This document shows, one piece after another, positions 25,344 through 36,448 of a DNA stretch of 64,000 bases. The DNA comes from Berberis thunbergii (taxonomy: Eukaryota; Streptophyta; Magnoliopsida; Ranunculales; Berberidaceae). The notes beneath the pieces were generated by a model that was given only the letters and a program-made list of their open reading frames with translations, had not been told where the DNA came from and searched no databases. The DNA is taken from assembly GCA_003290165.1 (NCBI GenBank), contig QNQO01010750.1, positions 1 through 64,000 on the forward strand. The letters run 5' to 3'. Every line of letters starts with the position of its first letter. Position 1 is the stretch's first letter. A program made the position numbers and the translations under genes.

Positions 25344-26520
25344 TCATTCAAGAATGTGGTCTTTCAGTAACGGGTCTTCTTTCTCGAGCCACAAATCATC
25401 AAGTGCCAAGAATCGAGAATTTTGCACATCACTATTATCATCATCCAACAACGACATCTCATATGACTTCAAATATTCAACATCGATTACGGAATACATC
25501 CACATGTAAGGCGGTAGGTCAAGTTGGAAAGCATTCTCGTCAATATTCTTTAAGATTCTAAATGACCCATACCAAATAGGCTTCAACTTCTTTCCTACCC
25601 CATGCAACCGCTCCTTATTGAGCTTCAACCAAACCAAGTCTCCAACATTGAAGTCATGTTGGAGGCGATGTTTGTCATGTCGAGCTTTTTATTTTTCTTG
25701 AGACTTTTGTAGTTACTCAGTTACTTCCTTTTACACCTTAGAAATACGTTCCAATAGCACCAATGAAACACAAGGTGACTAGTTTGGCTTCAATAACCCT
25801 TGATCTAGTAGATTTAGTAATTTCCTTTTAATTTCTTTACTTTATTCCATCGAATAAAGATAAATGAGTAGATTAGGCAATGGAAAGTATCCTACAAGAT
25901 GTATTTCATGCTCAATTGGCCTTTGCGGTGGTAAACCACTAACATCATCAAACAACTCTTGAAACTGTGATTTTAGCTTGCCCATTCTGATTGTTATCCA
26001 TGTGTAAGAAAAATAGTAGATAAGGCAACTGAATATGGGAATCTCATCACATGGTCGATTCAATAGCAAGACAAACTTTTTGGAAGCATTCAATATCCTC
26101 TTAGCTTGAGTAGCATTGACTACACTTTTAGCAATAACAACTTTGTTGTCATGAATGAAGTACTCGACTTCACCATTAACCAATCAATACTTTTGAAGCC
26201 ATCGATAAAATATTGCATTTATGTCCCACAGATATGGCTTCCATAGATGTCCTGACATACATCCAATGGTACTACTTCACATGTCACCTCATCAATGTAT
26301 TCGATTGTAATAGTAAACATGTAATTATGTTGTCGACTAATCTGCGACCCTACATTCTTTTGAATCTATCCCAACATGTACGTTTTAGGGTGAGGCATGG
26401 TCTAATCCCAAATTCTGAATTAGTCCCTTAGAAATGAGATAATTTTGACTGCCTGGATCAATGATGGCATTTACCAGCTTCTGTTTTAATTGTATCCGAA
26501 CATTGAACAAGTTATTGTGA
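25344..26520 (-). pseudogene. Ty3/gypsy pol remnants (protease/RT start, integrase C-terminus)
   Basis: At 25344-25637 the minus strand encodes LKLNKERLHGVGKKLKPIWYG followed by LDLPPYM and VEYLKSYE, typical of the integrase C-terminal region of plant Ty3 elements. At 25842-26183 it gives LPPQRPIEHEIHLV, the stretch just before the reverse transcriptase core. Further upstream, to 26520, it reads YIDEVTCEVVPLDVCQDI, from the protease-to-RT spacer. The RT palm, RNase H and integrase catalytic core between 25640 and 25840 are missing. Stops occur between the blocks, so no active enzyme is encoded. Confidence 0.8.
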
Positions 26521-26529
26521 TCATCTGAA

Positions 26530-27003
26530 CTAGGGGTGGGCATCCCATCTCGTGATCTCGAACCTATCCCAATTTTTTGGGGTTCTTTTGGGATTGATCA
26601 AACCCATCCCGATCTATAGTGGGATGGGATCGAGATGGAGATTTTCAATCCCGTCCCGTCCCAAATTTATTTATTTGATATTTATTGTTATTAATTTAAA
26701 TCAAAATACTAATCTAAATTAAAGTTTAGGATGTGTTGAAATTAAATAAATGGGAGATGAAATTCTAAATGAATTAAATCATGACTTCTAAATGAAGTTA
26801 AATTTATTTATTTAATATCTATTATTATTTATGATATATCTATATAAATTTGACATTATTGTTGTGTGAGTAATGTGAGATGAAGTTCTTTTGTTATTTT
26901 TTATTGGAGGACTATTTAGTACGTGCTCATCCCATCCCGTCTCGATCCCGAATGAACGGGATGGGATAGGGATGAGGTTCATCCCGTCCTATCCCCACCC
27001 CTA
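26530..27003. mobile_element. MITE with TAGGGGTGGG ends (hAT-like)
   Basis: TAGGGGTGGGCATCCCAT at 26530 is inverted at the right end, ...CCCACCCCTA to 27003. Subterminal palindromes of the GGGATGGGAT type occur at both sides around an AT-rich core. A clean target duplication is not visible. It lies within the protease/gag part of the outer Ty3 element and so inserted after it. Confidence 0.75.
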
Positions 27004-27009
27004 ATATGA

Positions 27010-27463
27010 TCGGAAAAAATTTTGAGTCATGAGAGTTAACTTTGGGTCATCTTCCACCATTCCTAGGATCTCCACAACTTTAACGACATTTAGCGTCTTC
27101 TTTTGTTTTTTTTCTTGAAGAGTGTCATATTTCTTCTCCCCCTTGTTCTGTTGCTTTAGCTAAGGATGACTAAAATAACATGTCTCCATTTATGGTTAGG
27201 TTTGTTGCAATAGTCATAACTTAGGGTTTCCTTCGTATCTTGCTCCCCATTTTTGTTGTTACTCTCAGTACTTGATTGTTTCAATTTTTCCTTGTCATCT
27301 TTCTTATTGTTTTTCTTGTTTTGGCTTCAATGGCAATTCGTGTCACTAAAGCTTGATTGAAATTTTCTACTTTGAACAAACACAACTCTTTGCAAATATA
27401 ATCTTCCAAGCCACCCATAAACTTCATTAAAATTTCATGGTCATCCAGGTCTAGCCCCAAGAT
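27010..27463 (-). pseudogene. gag fragment (C-terminal half) of the outer Ty3 element
   Basis: On the minus strand LGLDLDDHEILMKFMGGLED begins right at the inner edge of the nested LTR and continues LFKVENFNQALVTRIAIEAK, a Ty3 gag capsid pattern. A basic Lys-rich stretch follows. The N-terminal half of the same gag is 15 kb away at 42620-43335, separated by the nested LTR element; the reading ..FQNLVI on that side joins to ..MILGLDL here. Confidence 0.75.
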
Positions 27464-27468
27464 CATGA

Positions 27469-28863
27469 CCGATTTCACATCATACCGCAAGCGCACGATT
27501 ATCCATTGAGTTAGATAACGACAAATACGGGTCAAATCCCATAAGGAGAGCTATAAATATCGGAAAACTAGTCTTTAAATCTCTTTTGAAACTTAACCTA
27601 GTTAGAAAAGAAATGATTGGTGAAGTGTTTGAAATAAAAATGTAAGGTAAAACCTAAATGTGAGAGTTAAGGATTTGAGTTTACCATCATGAGTAGATGA
27701 CACCATTAGGCCACTCTTAGATTAATCTTTTTCAAATTTATTAACACATCTTAAAGTAGATTCTCATCTCACCTTAGGATGGAAAATATGGCATTATGAA
27801 CAAATTGATTTCAAGCTTAAGTATATTAGTAACCTAAAAATCAAATGTGGATTTCAAAGCATACAAGGAATCCATATTTAAATGAAACACTAAATATCTA
27901 GCAAATCACAATGCAACTTAGACTAATAATATGTAAAATATTGTAAGGAGCTTGTTAGAGAAATTGCAAGTATAGAAACTTATCTAATCTTGAGCTTAAA
28001 AAGTAGAAGAATAAAGCATAAATTGAATTCATATAATAAAACACAAAACATCTAACTTACCTCATAGATTCATAACACAATCAAACTACAAGACCGATCT
28101 AACTACACATGATTCTCTAATACATGAAAATGGAAATAATTAATCTTAAAAAGAGTCATCTTGGAACTATCCTCCCATGGGCTCACCCACATCCTAAGGT
28201 AGAATGCTAACTAATCATGGTAAGCTTTAGGCCAAACTTCACTTATTTCTCTCTAAACTACAACTACTTCAACTATTTCTCTCTTACAAGTGTTTTTAAA
28301 AGTATATCCTCTCAAGTATCTTCATGTGTGGGGTAATTATAGATGAAAGAGGGTGAGACTTGTGTGCAGAGATAATGGGGTGGATGGTGGAGTGTTGGAG
28401 TGAAATAAAGAAGAGTGTTGGAGTGAAATAAGGTAGAGTGTAAAATGATGAAGTAAATATATGAAAGAGTGTAAAAGTGAAATAAGGTAGAGTGTAAAAA
28501 TGATGGAGTACAAATGTGAGAATGAATAGTGGAGTTTGTAAAGATTTTTTGGCTATGATGAAATTTTCATGTGGATATCCAAATCTTCAAGTAGATTTCC
28601 TCGAGATCCGTATATGATGATACTTTGTGGGCTTGATTTCATGGGTTTTTTGCTTGAAGATCTTTAGTCTTTGACAATGCACGTGTGAACTTCCAATGGG
28701 CCTTTTAGTTGTTGGACGTAGCCTTATTGTGTCATTTTGTGTATAATTTGAGATTAGTGCTTGATTTTTTACAAAATACACATAATGAGATATTTTTATT
28801 AGATATTGGGACATAACGAATATAGAATTAGGGGCTTAAAATGTATCGTTTATAATGCTATCA
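27469..28863 (-). repeat. 3' LTR of the inner retroelement
   Basis: Long collinear similarity to 41237-42612, from AAGCGCACGATTATC at the left to GGGCTTAAAATGTAT at the right. A TATA-like AT-rich stretch occurs within it but no promoter is called. Small indels and substitutions against the partner indicate some age. Confidence 0.9.
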
Positions 28864-29207
28864 AATCCCCCAAAACCTACATCTTGCTAGTCCTTGAGTA
28901 AAAGAAAAATAAAAACTTACTTTCTTAGGAATCAATTACATTTAGCATATGTAATAAGCCTTTAAACCTCTAGGTTTTCTCTAGTGGACGAGTTGTAGTC
29001 TCGTGAGGGTTTCCAGAAATGATACCCACAAACATTAGTGATACTTGGGACTCGAGTTCAAAAAATTTATAAAAAATAACTCTTTCCTTATTTAACCTCA
29101 GATAATTCCTACTTGAATGCATAAGGTTTAAGAAATGTATTTCTGTAACTTATCGATCAATATTAAGTCAATAAGTTACTTCATTAAGTACTATTCCAAA
29201 GACATAT

Positions 29208-29421
29208 GAATTATTCATTCAAGTTTATATTAAGTGTTTGATCATCTTCTTTGTTGCAAATTTCAATTTTAAAAGTGGACTTATCTCTGGATCACATTAT
29301 AGAAAAATCGCCATAGGAATTATTCATTCAAGTTTATATTAAGTGTTTGATCATCTTCTTTGTTGCAAATTTTAGTTTTAAAAGTGGACCTATCTCTGGA
29401 TCACATTATAGAAAAATCGCT
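29208..29421. repeat. Tandem duplication, two 109-bp units
   Basis: The block beginning GAATTATTCATTCAAGTTTA occurs at 29208 and again at 29317, with a few differences. It lies in the inner retroelement just before the CACTA insertion. Confidence 0.9.
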
Positions 29422-29569
29422 TCAATTTCAAATCTCACAAGGAATATAATCACTCAGAGATTTGGCTATTTTCTCTCAAATGTATGTGAATAAGAGTAAA
29501 TAATAAATAAAAGATAGTTCACATACAAGACAAAAGATCGGAATTCGAGAATACCACTACAAAAAAAAA

Positions 29570-29850
29570 GCCCTTTAATAGCGGTTCAAAAACGCTATGG
29601 TAGGATACCATAGCGTTTTAGTAAACGCTATGTCTGCCGACGCTATAATAGACCCTGGGTCTATTATAGCGGTTTTAAACCGCTATAGAAAGTTTGGTTT
29701 TTATAGCGTTTTAAAAACGCTATGGTAGATCCTTTTATAGCGTTTTTAAAATGCTATGGTAGCTCCTTTTATAGCGTTTCTGAAATGCTATAGTAGAGTC
29801 TACCATAGCGTTTTAAAAACGCTATGGTAAGTCTACATAGCAGATTTTTT
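29570..29850. repeat. CACTA subterminal repeat region
   Basis: At least ten copies of TAGCGTTT / AAACGCTA in both orientations, many paired as palindromes around CGCTATGGTA. They end in a run of T at 29849-29867. In characterised CACTA elements such arrays bind the TNPA-type transposition protein; that role is inferred here. Confidence 0.9.
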
Positions 29851-30084
29851 TTTTTTTTTTTTTCTATCAACTGTTAATTATTTTCAACTCAAAAGTATAA
29901 ACATTCACATTATAGAATCCAAATAGGATCACTAACAACAAAATTATAATTTTTTTGCTATCAACTCAAAATTACAAACATTCGAATCATCATATATATT
30001 GTACTATTGGTGGACATTGACATTATAGAAATCAAGCATTCCATTACATAGCACATTGCAACCCAATAGCAATATAGCAATGGA

Positions 30085-30475
30085 GTCTGTCGAAAGACAT
30101 GGAGAGAGTGCTAAACTTCCCAGAAGAGATGGAGAAGATGCTTCACCCACCTGCACGCCGATATGTCAAGAATGACAAGGCCATCTTCCGCACCCCAGCT
30201 GATATTTATGAGCACCCCACCTTTTACTCATTTGTTCTTGACATGCCAGGCCTCGAGGCCGCCAATATCAAGGTCACCTTTCTCTCTCACTAGTCTTAGA
30301 CTCATGAGTTCAATTCAATTAATATCAATAGCTGATCTGATCTACTAATCTCTGCAGGTGAAGGTAGAGAATGGGATACTCCATGTGGCTGGGAAGAAAA
30401 AGAAGAACCACCAGCAGCAGCAGCAGCAGGGGAATGAAGGAGGAGCTGTCAATTGTGTGGATGGAGTGCAAGACA
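30085..30475 (+). pseudogene. Small heat shock protein (HSP20) gene fragment captured by CACTA
   Basis: The plus strand reads FPEEMEKMLHPPARRYVKND, then TPADIYEHPTFYSFVLDMPG, then a donor at 30273. After an intron it resumes at 30358 with [16 protein letters not shown]. This matches the start of the alpha-crystallin domain of plant cytosolic small HSPs (TPADxKEYPNxYxFxxDMPG, IKVxVE, VxSGKRK). A CAG run then encodes Gln, and from about 30470 the sequence becomes the antisense of a CASP-like gene. The C-terminal half of the crystallin domain is missing, so it cannot make a working chaperone. The exact class (II-like) is uncertain. Confidence 0.75.
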
Positions 30476-31113
30476 AGCCCCAGGTTAATTACTGCAGCAA
30501 TGAAGCCACAGAACTTGGAGAATTGCCTACATATGGGGAGCCATCCTGCATGGGAATTCCCTTTCTTTCCCACATAAGCAACCGCCAAAGCCGCAGAAAT
30601 GCCTGAAGTGAGTAACAGTGTAACAATCTACAAAACACAAGTCGTAGTAAGTTAATAACTAGTAAGTGCATTTGGTTTTTCAGAGTTTGATGAACTTGTA
30701 ATGAAAAAGAGTTTCGGTGCTTTCTTACCACATCTAGACCCACTGCTACTCGCCCCAACAAGCTGTCCTGAGGAATGAAAAGGACTAGAAGACTGTAAAT
30801 GCCTCCAATCACATTTACAATCACAAAATACCTACATGAAGCTCTTAGTAAGAAAAACAAACTATGCAAAACAAGCCAGATGAAGTTCTTAGTAAGGAAC
30901 TCAAAACAAACTATACAAAACATGCCATTTCAACACCACACAAGCAAATGAAACTTACTTGAATGAAGGAGCATCACTGTACTTTGCTTTGAAAGATAGA
31001 TTAAACACTGTAGTAGACTCTTGACTAGTGACCATAACAATGGCTGCCACTGCCATTGCACACAAGGCTAAGAGCCTCAACCCAAAGATACAGAGCTTCT
31101 CGGTCTTAGCCAT
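30470..31113 (-). pseudogene. CASP-like membrane protein gene fragment captured by CACTA
   Basis: Three minus-strand exons can be placed: 30959-31113, 30729-30831 and about 30470-30602. They encode LRLLALCAMAVAAIVMVTSQ (first membrane helix), then KYSDAPSFK joined to YFVIVNVIGGIYSLLVLF (second helix), then [20 protein letters not shown] with ICRQFSKFC. These are signature stretches of plant CASPL1 proteins, four-helix membrane scaffolds related to Casparian strip proteins. Exon 1 to 2 joins in frame (AA|G). The exon 2 donor GTAAGA and exon 3 acceptor give a frame mismatch, and part of the third helix seems lost. The last exon runs into antisense HSP20 sequence instead of the fourth helix. Confidence 0.82.
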
Positions 31114-31510
31114 GGATTTTGATGAACAAGTCACTTGAGTTTTAAATAAACTATGTAAAGACAAGCCGTGGAAGTCAACGAAAATGAACTGAAATAGCAT
31201 GTGATTAGCTTCTCAGCCAGAGGGTATTAAGACATAAATTATCAACAAAAGAGATGACTATGGGCAAAAAGATAGACTTCCTGCAAAAAGATCACAGATC
31301 ACTGATTTAACATACTTAATGACTGACAATGGTATGACAACACGCCTGTTTATAGTAAAACATAATAAGTAAAATATATAATATATAAAAAGAAAAAGTA
31401 TGCTTCCACCTCCAAAATCAACCACAACTAGGAAAATGCACCATCGAGGACAAGTAGGCATTGTTGGATTAGCAAAAGTAATTACTAGACTTTATGTATA
31501 AGGCACTAAC

Positions 31511-32337
31511 CAATTTTACTGCAACGCCACCTCGCTTTTTTTCTGAGTTGAATGAGAACACATGAAGAACTGAGGACTCTGACTTCACAACATCAAACTT
31601 CATACCAAGCTACAAAGAGAAAAATAGATTGGCTACCGAAAATGGAAACTAAATTGGAAAGAAGTCGCATGATGTCGGAAAGATACCTTGACTCCCCAAG
31701 AAAGGATGGCCTTCTCTGTAGGTGATCCAGAAAGCTCTATTTCACCACTCTGTCACAAGAAAAGCAAGCAAAAAAGGTATATCAGGAAAAAAAATAGTTC
31801 TCAATAACTTAGCACCACGACAAAAGCATGTACAGAAATTTGACTCGCATAGAAAACACAAGTTCAAGGAAAAGATCAAGAATAAACAATTACATAGCAA
31901 CGCCTACAAGAGACGACTGAAATTTTGAAAATATATTAAGATTATTGTGAATGAAAGAGGGAACAATACAAAGATATACTAGATATATAGCATATCAATG
32001 AAAGAACAAGTCCCACACAGGCAATTTCATGTTTGGGAATAATTAGAAGATCAAAATACTACTCAGGGCCAATTGAAAGGCCTTGCTAGGTAAGTAATAA
32101 CAAAGGTTAGTTGGCACCTTCCAAATGCAGCCCTAAGAGCCCTTTATAGATGGCCAGTTGTGTTTTATCGACTCATTTAATAAAACTTAACAAACTCACC
32201 CCAGAAGTGAAAACACTGCCCATGGTATTCTGTGCAATGCCGTCAATAATCAGAGATGAGGCAGTAGAAGTCATCGCCCTTCCATCATCGGCTGAATCCA
32301 TTCTTTGCCCACCAACATATGACTCAACAACAGTCAT
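31511..32337 (-). pseudogene. ACA8/9/10-type Ca2+-ATPase gene fragment captured by CACTA
   Basis: Exons 32200-32337, 31687-31749 and 31511-31609 (minus) have exact GT/AG borders and join in frame to 100 residues. They read MTVVESYVGGQ then SSLIIDGIAQNTMGSVF, SGEIELSGSPTEKAILSWGV and LGMKFDVVKSESSVLHVF followed by NSEKKRGGVAVK. This is the start of the cytoplasmic nucleotide-binding domain of autoinhibited, plasma-membrane-type Ca2+ pumps, just after the DKTGTLT phosphorylation site, which is not included. The upstream neighbour exon comes from a different gene. No pump activity is possible. The intact frame and splice sites suggest recent capture. Confidence 0.9.
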
Positions 32338-32389
32338 CTGCAACAGGGGATATGACATTGTGATATACCCAATACAAAGGATTACTTAC

Positions 32390-33093
32390 ACGAGTTTCCT
32401 CAAGATTGTACTGCAAGCAAGAGTAGAAAGCCATTTTATCATCTTTGTTCACAAATTCGTGTAATGCAACATCCAAATCATTAACTGGAAGGATTTCCAT
32501 TTTCTGCAAAACCAGAAATCAATTTAGGGTGCGCATTCCACATTCAAACAAAATAGTAGGATCTACATTGAGCAGAATGGATATTCATCTAGATTTAACA
32601 GTCCTCATAATGTTAGTCAAACATGAGGCAATCGTATTAGGATCACTATAGAACAAATTTATGCAATTGAAAAGTGGCAGTATTATCTAACAAGATCTGC
32701 TGAAACACTATGTACCTTGCATCAATATTTCAGTGATTGTAAACTCAAGTAATTTATGTCTCGACAGCTTAGTTCATACCCAAAATACTTCCCTTCCCCT
32801 AATCCCTACTAATATGACAAAAAGCAACATATTAAGTTTCCGCCGTGAATTTCCATGTTCTCCAAGAAAGTGATACAGCCAGGCACATCAAACGGATCTG
32901 ATGAAATTAAAAGGTAAGGCAAACATGGAAAATGCCCTAAAATTTTCCAATTTTTTCATTGTAATGACCCCATTAAACAATGGACTTAAATATTATACAT
33001 AGGAAGTGCATATCAAGAGCATACCAAATTGTTTTCTGCAACCAGAGCCTCAATATTCTGTTGGTTCAGCTCTTCTGTTATTCAATCTGAAAC
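32390..33093 (-). pseudogene. Two exons of an unidentified gene, captured by CACTA
   Basis: Minus-strand exons 33025-33093 and 32390-32503 have good splice borders and join in phase. The first, after a stop near its start, reads ITEELNQQNIEALVAENNL, amphipathic and coiled-coil-like. The second reads KMEILPVNDLDVALHEFVNK then DDKMAFYSCLQYNLEETR. I do not recognise the parent protein. The next exon downstream on this strand is already Ca2+-ATPase, so the join is a capture junction. Confidence 0.55.
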
Positions 33094-33579
33094 CTACACA
33101 AGAAAAAAAGGAAAACACTTAGATTACAAACTACAATGACATCAAGCCCTAGCAAAAATGTATCAGATTGGTCAAATAAATGCCAGGAGGTTGTCTGGAA
33201 GTTGTGCAAGTACAACTAACATGAATACATCAGACATCAATAACAAACCCTAGTATAGAAACATAGGCAAACACACCCTTGTGCACAAACACTGTTAAGA
33301 CAAGGCCTGTAGCCCAGTTCACAAGCATTACACACACCTGTATTTTCACCAAAGCATGCTCACTCTAACACATAATATCTTGGTAACATCATCAGTATCT
33401 ACCAAAGTTGAACAGGATCTACAATGCAGACAAGGTGTACCATACCCTTAAGACATGACATGGACACATAAATGTGAAAAGCTTATACTGCAACATATAC
33501 AAGGTCATAAACCCTATTATTCTAAGCCAGCCAAAGATCTGAAACAGAATTGGATTTACAATTAGTTTCCCAAAACTTT

Positions 33580-34645
33580 AGTATTCATGCAAATTCCATG
33601 ATTCAAATTACCATCTATATTCATCATCAAACATGCCTAGACTAAAACAAATCCAAACCCCATCGAAACCAAACTGAAAAGCCCACCTTTCCTTACATTC
33701 ACAAAGCCTCTCATCACAAATTGAGAAAGGCAAAAGAAACCTTCATTTCTACACCAATCTCAATCAAAAGAAATCATCAAAGTTGAAAGCAAAATAATCC
33801 ATGACTAAAAATTTGTCACTGAATTCTCGCTGAAAATTTGGTACCACCTCAATCAAAAACTCCACATGACTAAAGTAAAGAGTAATAACCCACTTAGGAA
33901 CTTGACAAACAACAAAAGATGAAAACTTATGCAAATATGAATTTTCGGCAAATTCAATCCCTCAACCACTCAATATAAAAAAAGAACTCCAATTACCTCA
34001 ATTGAGAACAAATTCCAAAGCTTTTCAGTTCAAAACACATTTAAAACTGACGATTACAATCCATTTTAATGAAATTACACATGCAGACTCCAAATTACCA
34101 TCGACATTCATCATCAAACATGCCTAGACTGAAAATCCAAAACCCATCAAACTAAACTAAAAGGCCAACCTTTCTCCACAATTCTCAAAACCTCTCCTCT
34201 CGTCACAAGATTGAGAAAGGCAAAGGAAACCTTCACTTCTACGCCAATCTCAATCAAAGAAGTCAGCTGAGAACAAAACAATCCATGATACATCAACTCA
34301 AGTGCCAATATAAAAAAAAAATTTCCACTGCAACTCTGGTACCAACACAATGAAAAGTCTCAAAGGACTAATGAAAACAGTACTACCCTATTTAGAAAGT
34401 TAAAAAACAAGTTGATGATTCTTCTATGAGATTGAACATGCAAACGATGAAAACTTGCAAAAAATGAAAACATGCATTTTCTAAAAATTCAACCCCTCAG
34501 CCACCCAAAATTGAAGGAAAAAAAAGATTAAAACTTTTTGAGTCCAGAACACATTGAAAACTGCCGATTAGAGTCCATGACAATGAAATTACACATGCAT
34601 GATCCTAATTATCATCTACCTTCATCATCAAACATGCCTATACTC
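33580..34645. repeat. Internal duplication in the CACTA element (~490-510 bp period)
   Basis: The block TTCATCATCAAACATGCCTA occurs near 33620, 34108 and 34620, each preceded by AAATTACCATC-like sequence. The first two are followed by a similar stretch through CAATCTCAATCAAA. Copies are diverged, with the third truncated at the captured REV1 piece. Confidence 0.75.
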
Positions 34646-34669
34646 GAAAAACAATCAACACAGAATCTC

Positions 34670-34747
34670 TCACAACAACAAACCTCACCTTCTCGGGAGA
34701 GATGTAGCATTGACCATTTGGTTTAGCAGCTCTGGTGGCTAGACGGG
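34670..34747 (-). pseudogene. REV1: REV1 exon fragment captured by CACTA
   Basis: The minus strand carries CTGCTAAACCAAATGGTCAA and the following CATCTCTCCCGAGAAG, then a GTGAGG donor. This 78-bp stretch equals 55968-56045 in this window with one mismatch (CTAGCCACC versus CTAGCTACC), including some 20 bp of intron. In the proper frame it encodes RLATRAAKPNGQCYISPEK of the REV1 Y-family polymerase. Here it is fused behind DCD-gene sequence, which puts it out of frame. Confidence 0.92.
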
Positions 34748-35040
34748 TTATCGCCCCGGTACCTTGGTGGCAAACCTGCAACACAGTTGATCTTTCTGTT
34801 AGGATAACATGACATCAAAAATATCGACAGGGCAACCTACAAAAACAAATTCAAATTCTAAGTCTTACCAAATAGATGTCGCTTCAGATCTTCTTGCATC
34901 GTGTCATTATTGCACACAAAAATGTATCCTCCAAGCACCTCATTTCGTGGAAGCATCTCTGTTGCAGGCAGGGTCTTGAAGCGTTTGTCAAGAGCAGTGT
35001 TGTTATTGTTTTCATTGTTATTGTCAAGACCATTCTTCAA
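34748..35040 (-). pseudogene. NRP-like DCD-domain protein gene fragment captured by CACTA
   Basis: The minus strand from about 35040 encodes an Asn-rich run followed by TALDKRFKTLP, then GGYIFVCNNDTMQEDLKRHL and FG with a GTAAGA donor at about 34868. The next exon starts at 34775 with LPPRYRG. This is the beginning of the DCD (development and cell death) domain of plant Asn-rich proteins involved in stress-induced cell death signalling. After LPPRYRG the exon switches without an intron to REV1 sequence and hits a stop. Only about one third of the DCD domain remains. Confidence 0.88.
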
Positions 35041-35649
35041 TCATTCATACCTGTCATATGATACACAAAAGAGACTGATCACCGTCTAATGAGAACATAG
35101 TACTCTTTTTTTTCTAAGTACATATTACACACCTTTGAGAGGTTGGTGGTGTTTGCCTGTTCGCAACATCAAGTAAAACGCTCCTAATTATCAAAAAAAT
35201 TCACCTCGAATTCTGATCTGAACTCAAAGCAACAAAATCTTAGAACGAACTAGTGTGAAATGCAGGACAAAAAACAACTAATCTATCAAAAGATCATGAA
35301 CTCTAATAACCAAACAAACTGAAGTAAAATCAAAACTAATTCCGAAAAATTCAAGAACTAAGAACCCTAGAACACCGAAACCAAGCAAAATGAAGGCGAG
35401 GCACGCCATATCTGAGACTTACCAGCAAATGTAATCCTTCAAAGCTCTAAATCTACAATTCCTTTACTGCAAAAGGTGATACAAATTCAATCAAACAAAC
35501 AAAAGAAAAATGTTCAGAGATCCAAAACACAGATTCAGCAAAACAAACTGAAAAGTGAAGAAAAATCAATCAAGAATTGTAAGTTGAGTTACCTTGAATG
35601 AACATGAGAGTTGAATACGAGAGAGAGGGGTCCAATCGTCACAGAATGG

Positions 35650-35797
35650 TGCGGTGATTTCGGCTTCAAGAGTGAAGAGCAACCAAAAGAATCCATTTAA
35701 GAGCCTTCGAAGTTGGCATCTTTGGTAACTTAGGATCCACTACTTCCTCAGCTTTCCTATTTCCAACCATTGTCTTCAACCAATCAACCAAATTCAC
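35650..35797 (-). pseudogene. Receptor-like kinase exon fragment captured by CACTA
   Basis: After an acceptor at 35798 the minus strand reads [20 protein letters not shown] then [20 protein letters not shown]. This corresponds to the late part of the kinase C-lobe of plant receptor-like kinases (NLVEWLKxMVGxRRAEEVVDP, ALLVALRCVD). The catalytic loop and activation segment are absent, and a stop follows soon. Confidence 0.75.
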
Positions 35798-35822
35798 CTA
35801 CAAACAAAATTTTAAGTTTAGA

Positions 35823-36448
35823 TCAAACAAAAAGGAGAAAGGTTACAAATTTAAAGTCTTTTAAAGTTTCAGCATCTGGCCTCTGCTGCTGCTGCTTCTG
35901 CTGATGATGAGCTGAAGAAATTTCTTGGATCTGTTTCGACACATTTGGTGATGGGTCTCTCATCGACACCCTCTTCTTCTTCGAGCTCATCGATTCATTC
36001 AAAGAGGACCTTTTACATAGAGATGTAATGCAGAAGAAGAGTGTGAACAAAACCTACCCAACCTAAATGGAATCAGTCAATCAGTCTAGGGTTTTGGATT
36101 TATAAAACCCCATTTTGCAGAATCTTGAAATCCCTCTCTCGAAATGAAATTTTATCAAGAACTGAGCCCTAACCCTCCCAAGATCAGATCAAGACGTCGT
36201 GAATGTAAATACGGAAATTCAGAGAGAAAATGAAACGAAGCTCACCTCTTGATTTGGATGCAAACATTAACATTGCTGCTCTGTTCCAGCGGTGTTGGCA
36301 AGGCAAGATCATCCGAACCCATTTGCAAATTGAAAAAAGAAATAAAAGCTCTCTCTAGGGTTTCTTTCGTATGGTTTGGTTTCGTTTGGCTTAGAGATAG
36401 AGAAAGGAAAGATGGAAGGAAATGAGACGAATGAGAGTGAATTCGCAA
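35823..36448 (-). pseudogene. Two unidentified 5' exon-like segments near the CACTA right end
   Basis: At 35840-35988 the minus strand reads MSSKKKRVSMRDPSPNVSKQ and then a Gln-rich stretch. At about 36246-36322 it reads MGSDDLALPTPLEQSSNVNV followed by a possible donor GTGAGC. Both look like N-terminal exons with CT-rich leaders upstream. No family was recognised, and they may come from different genes. Confidence 0.4.
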
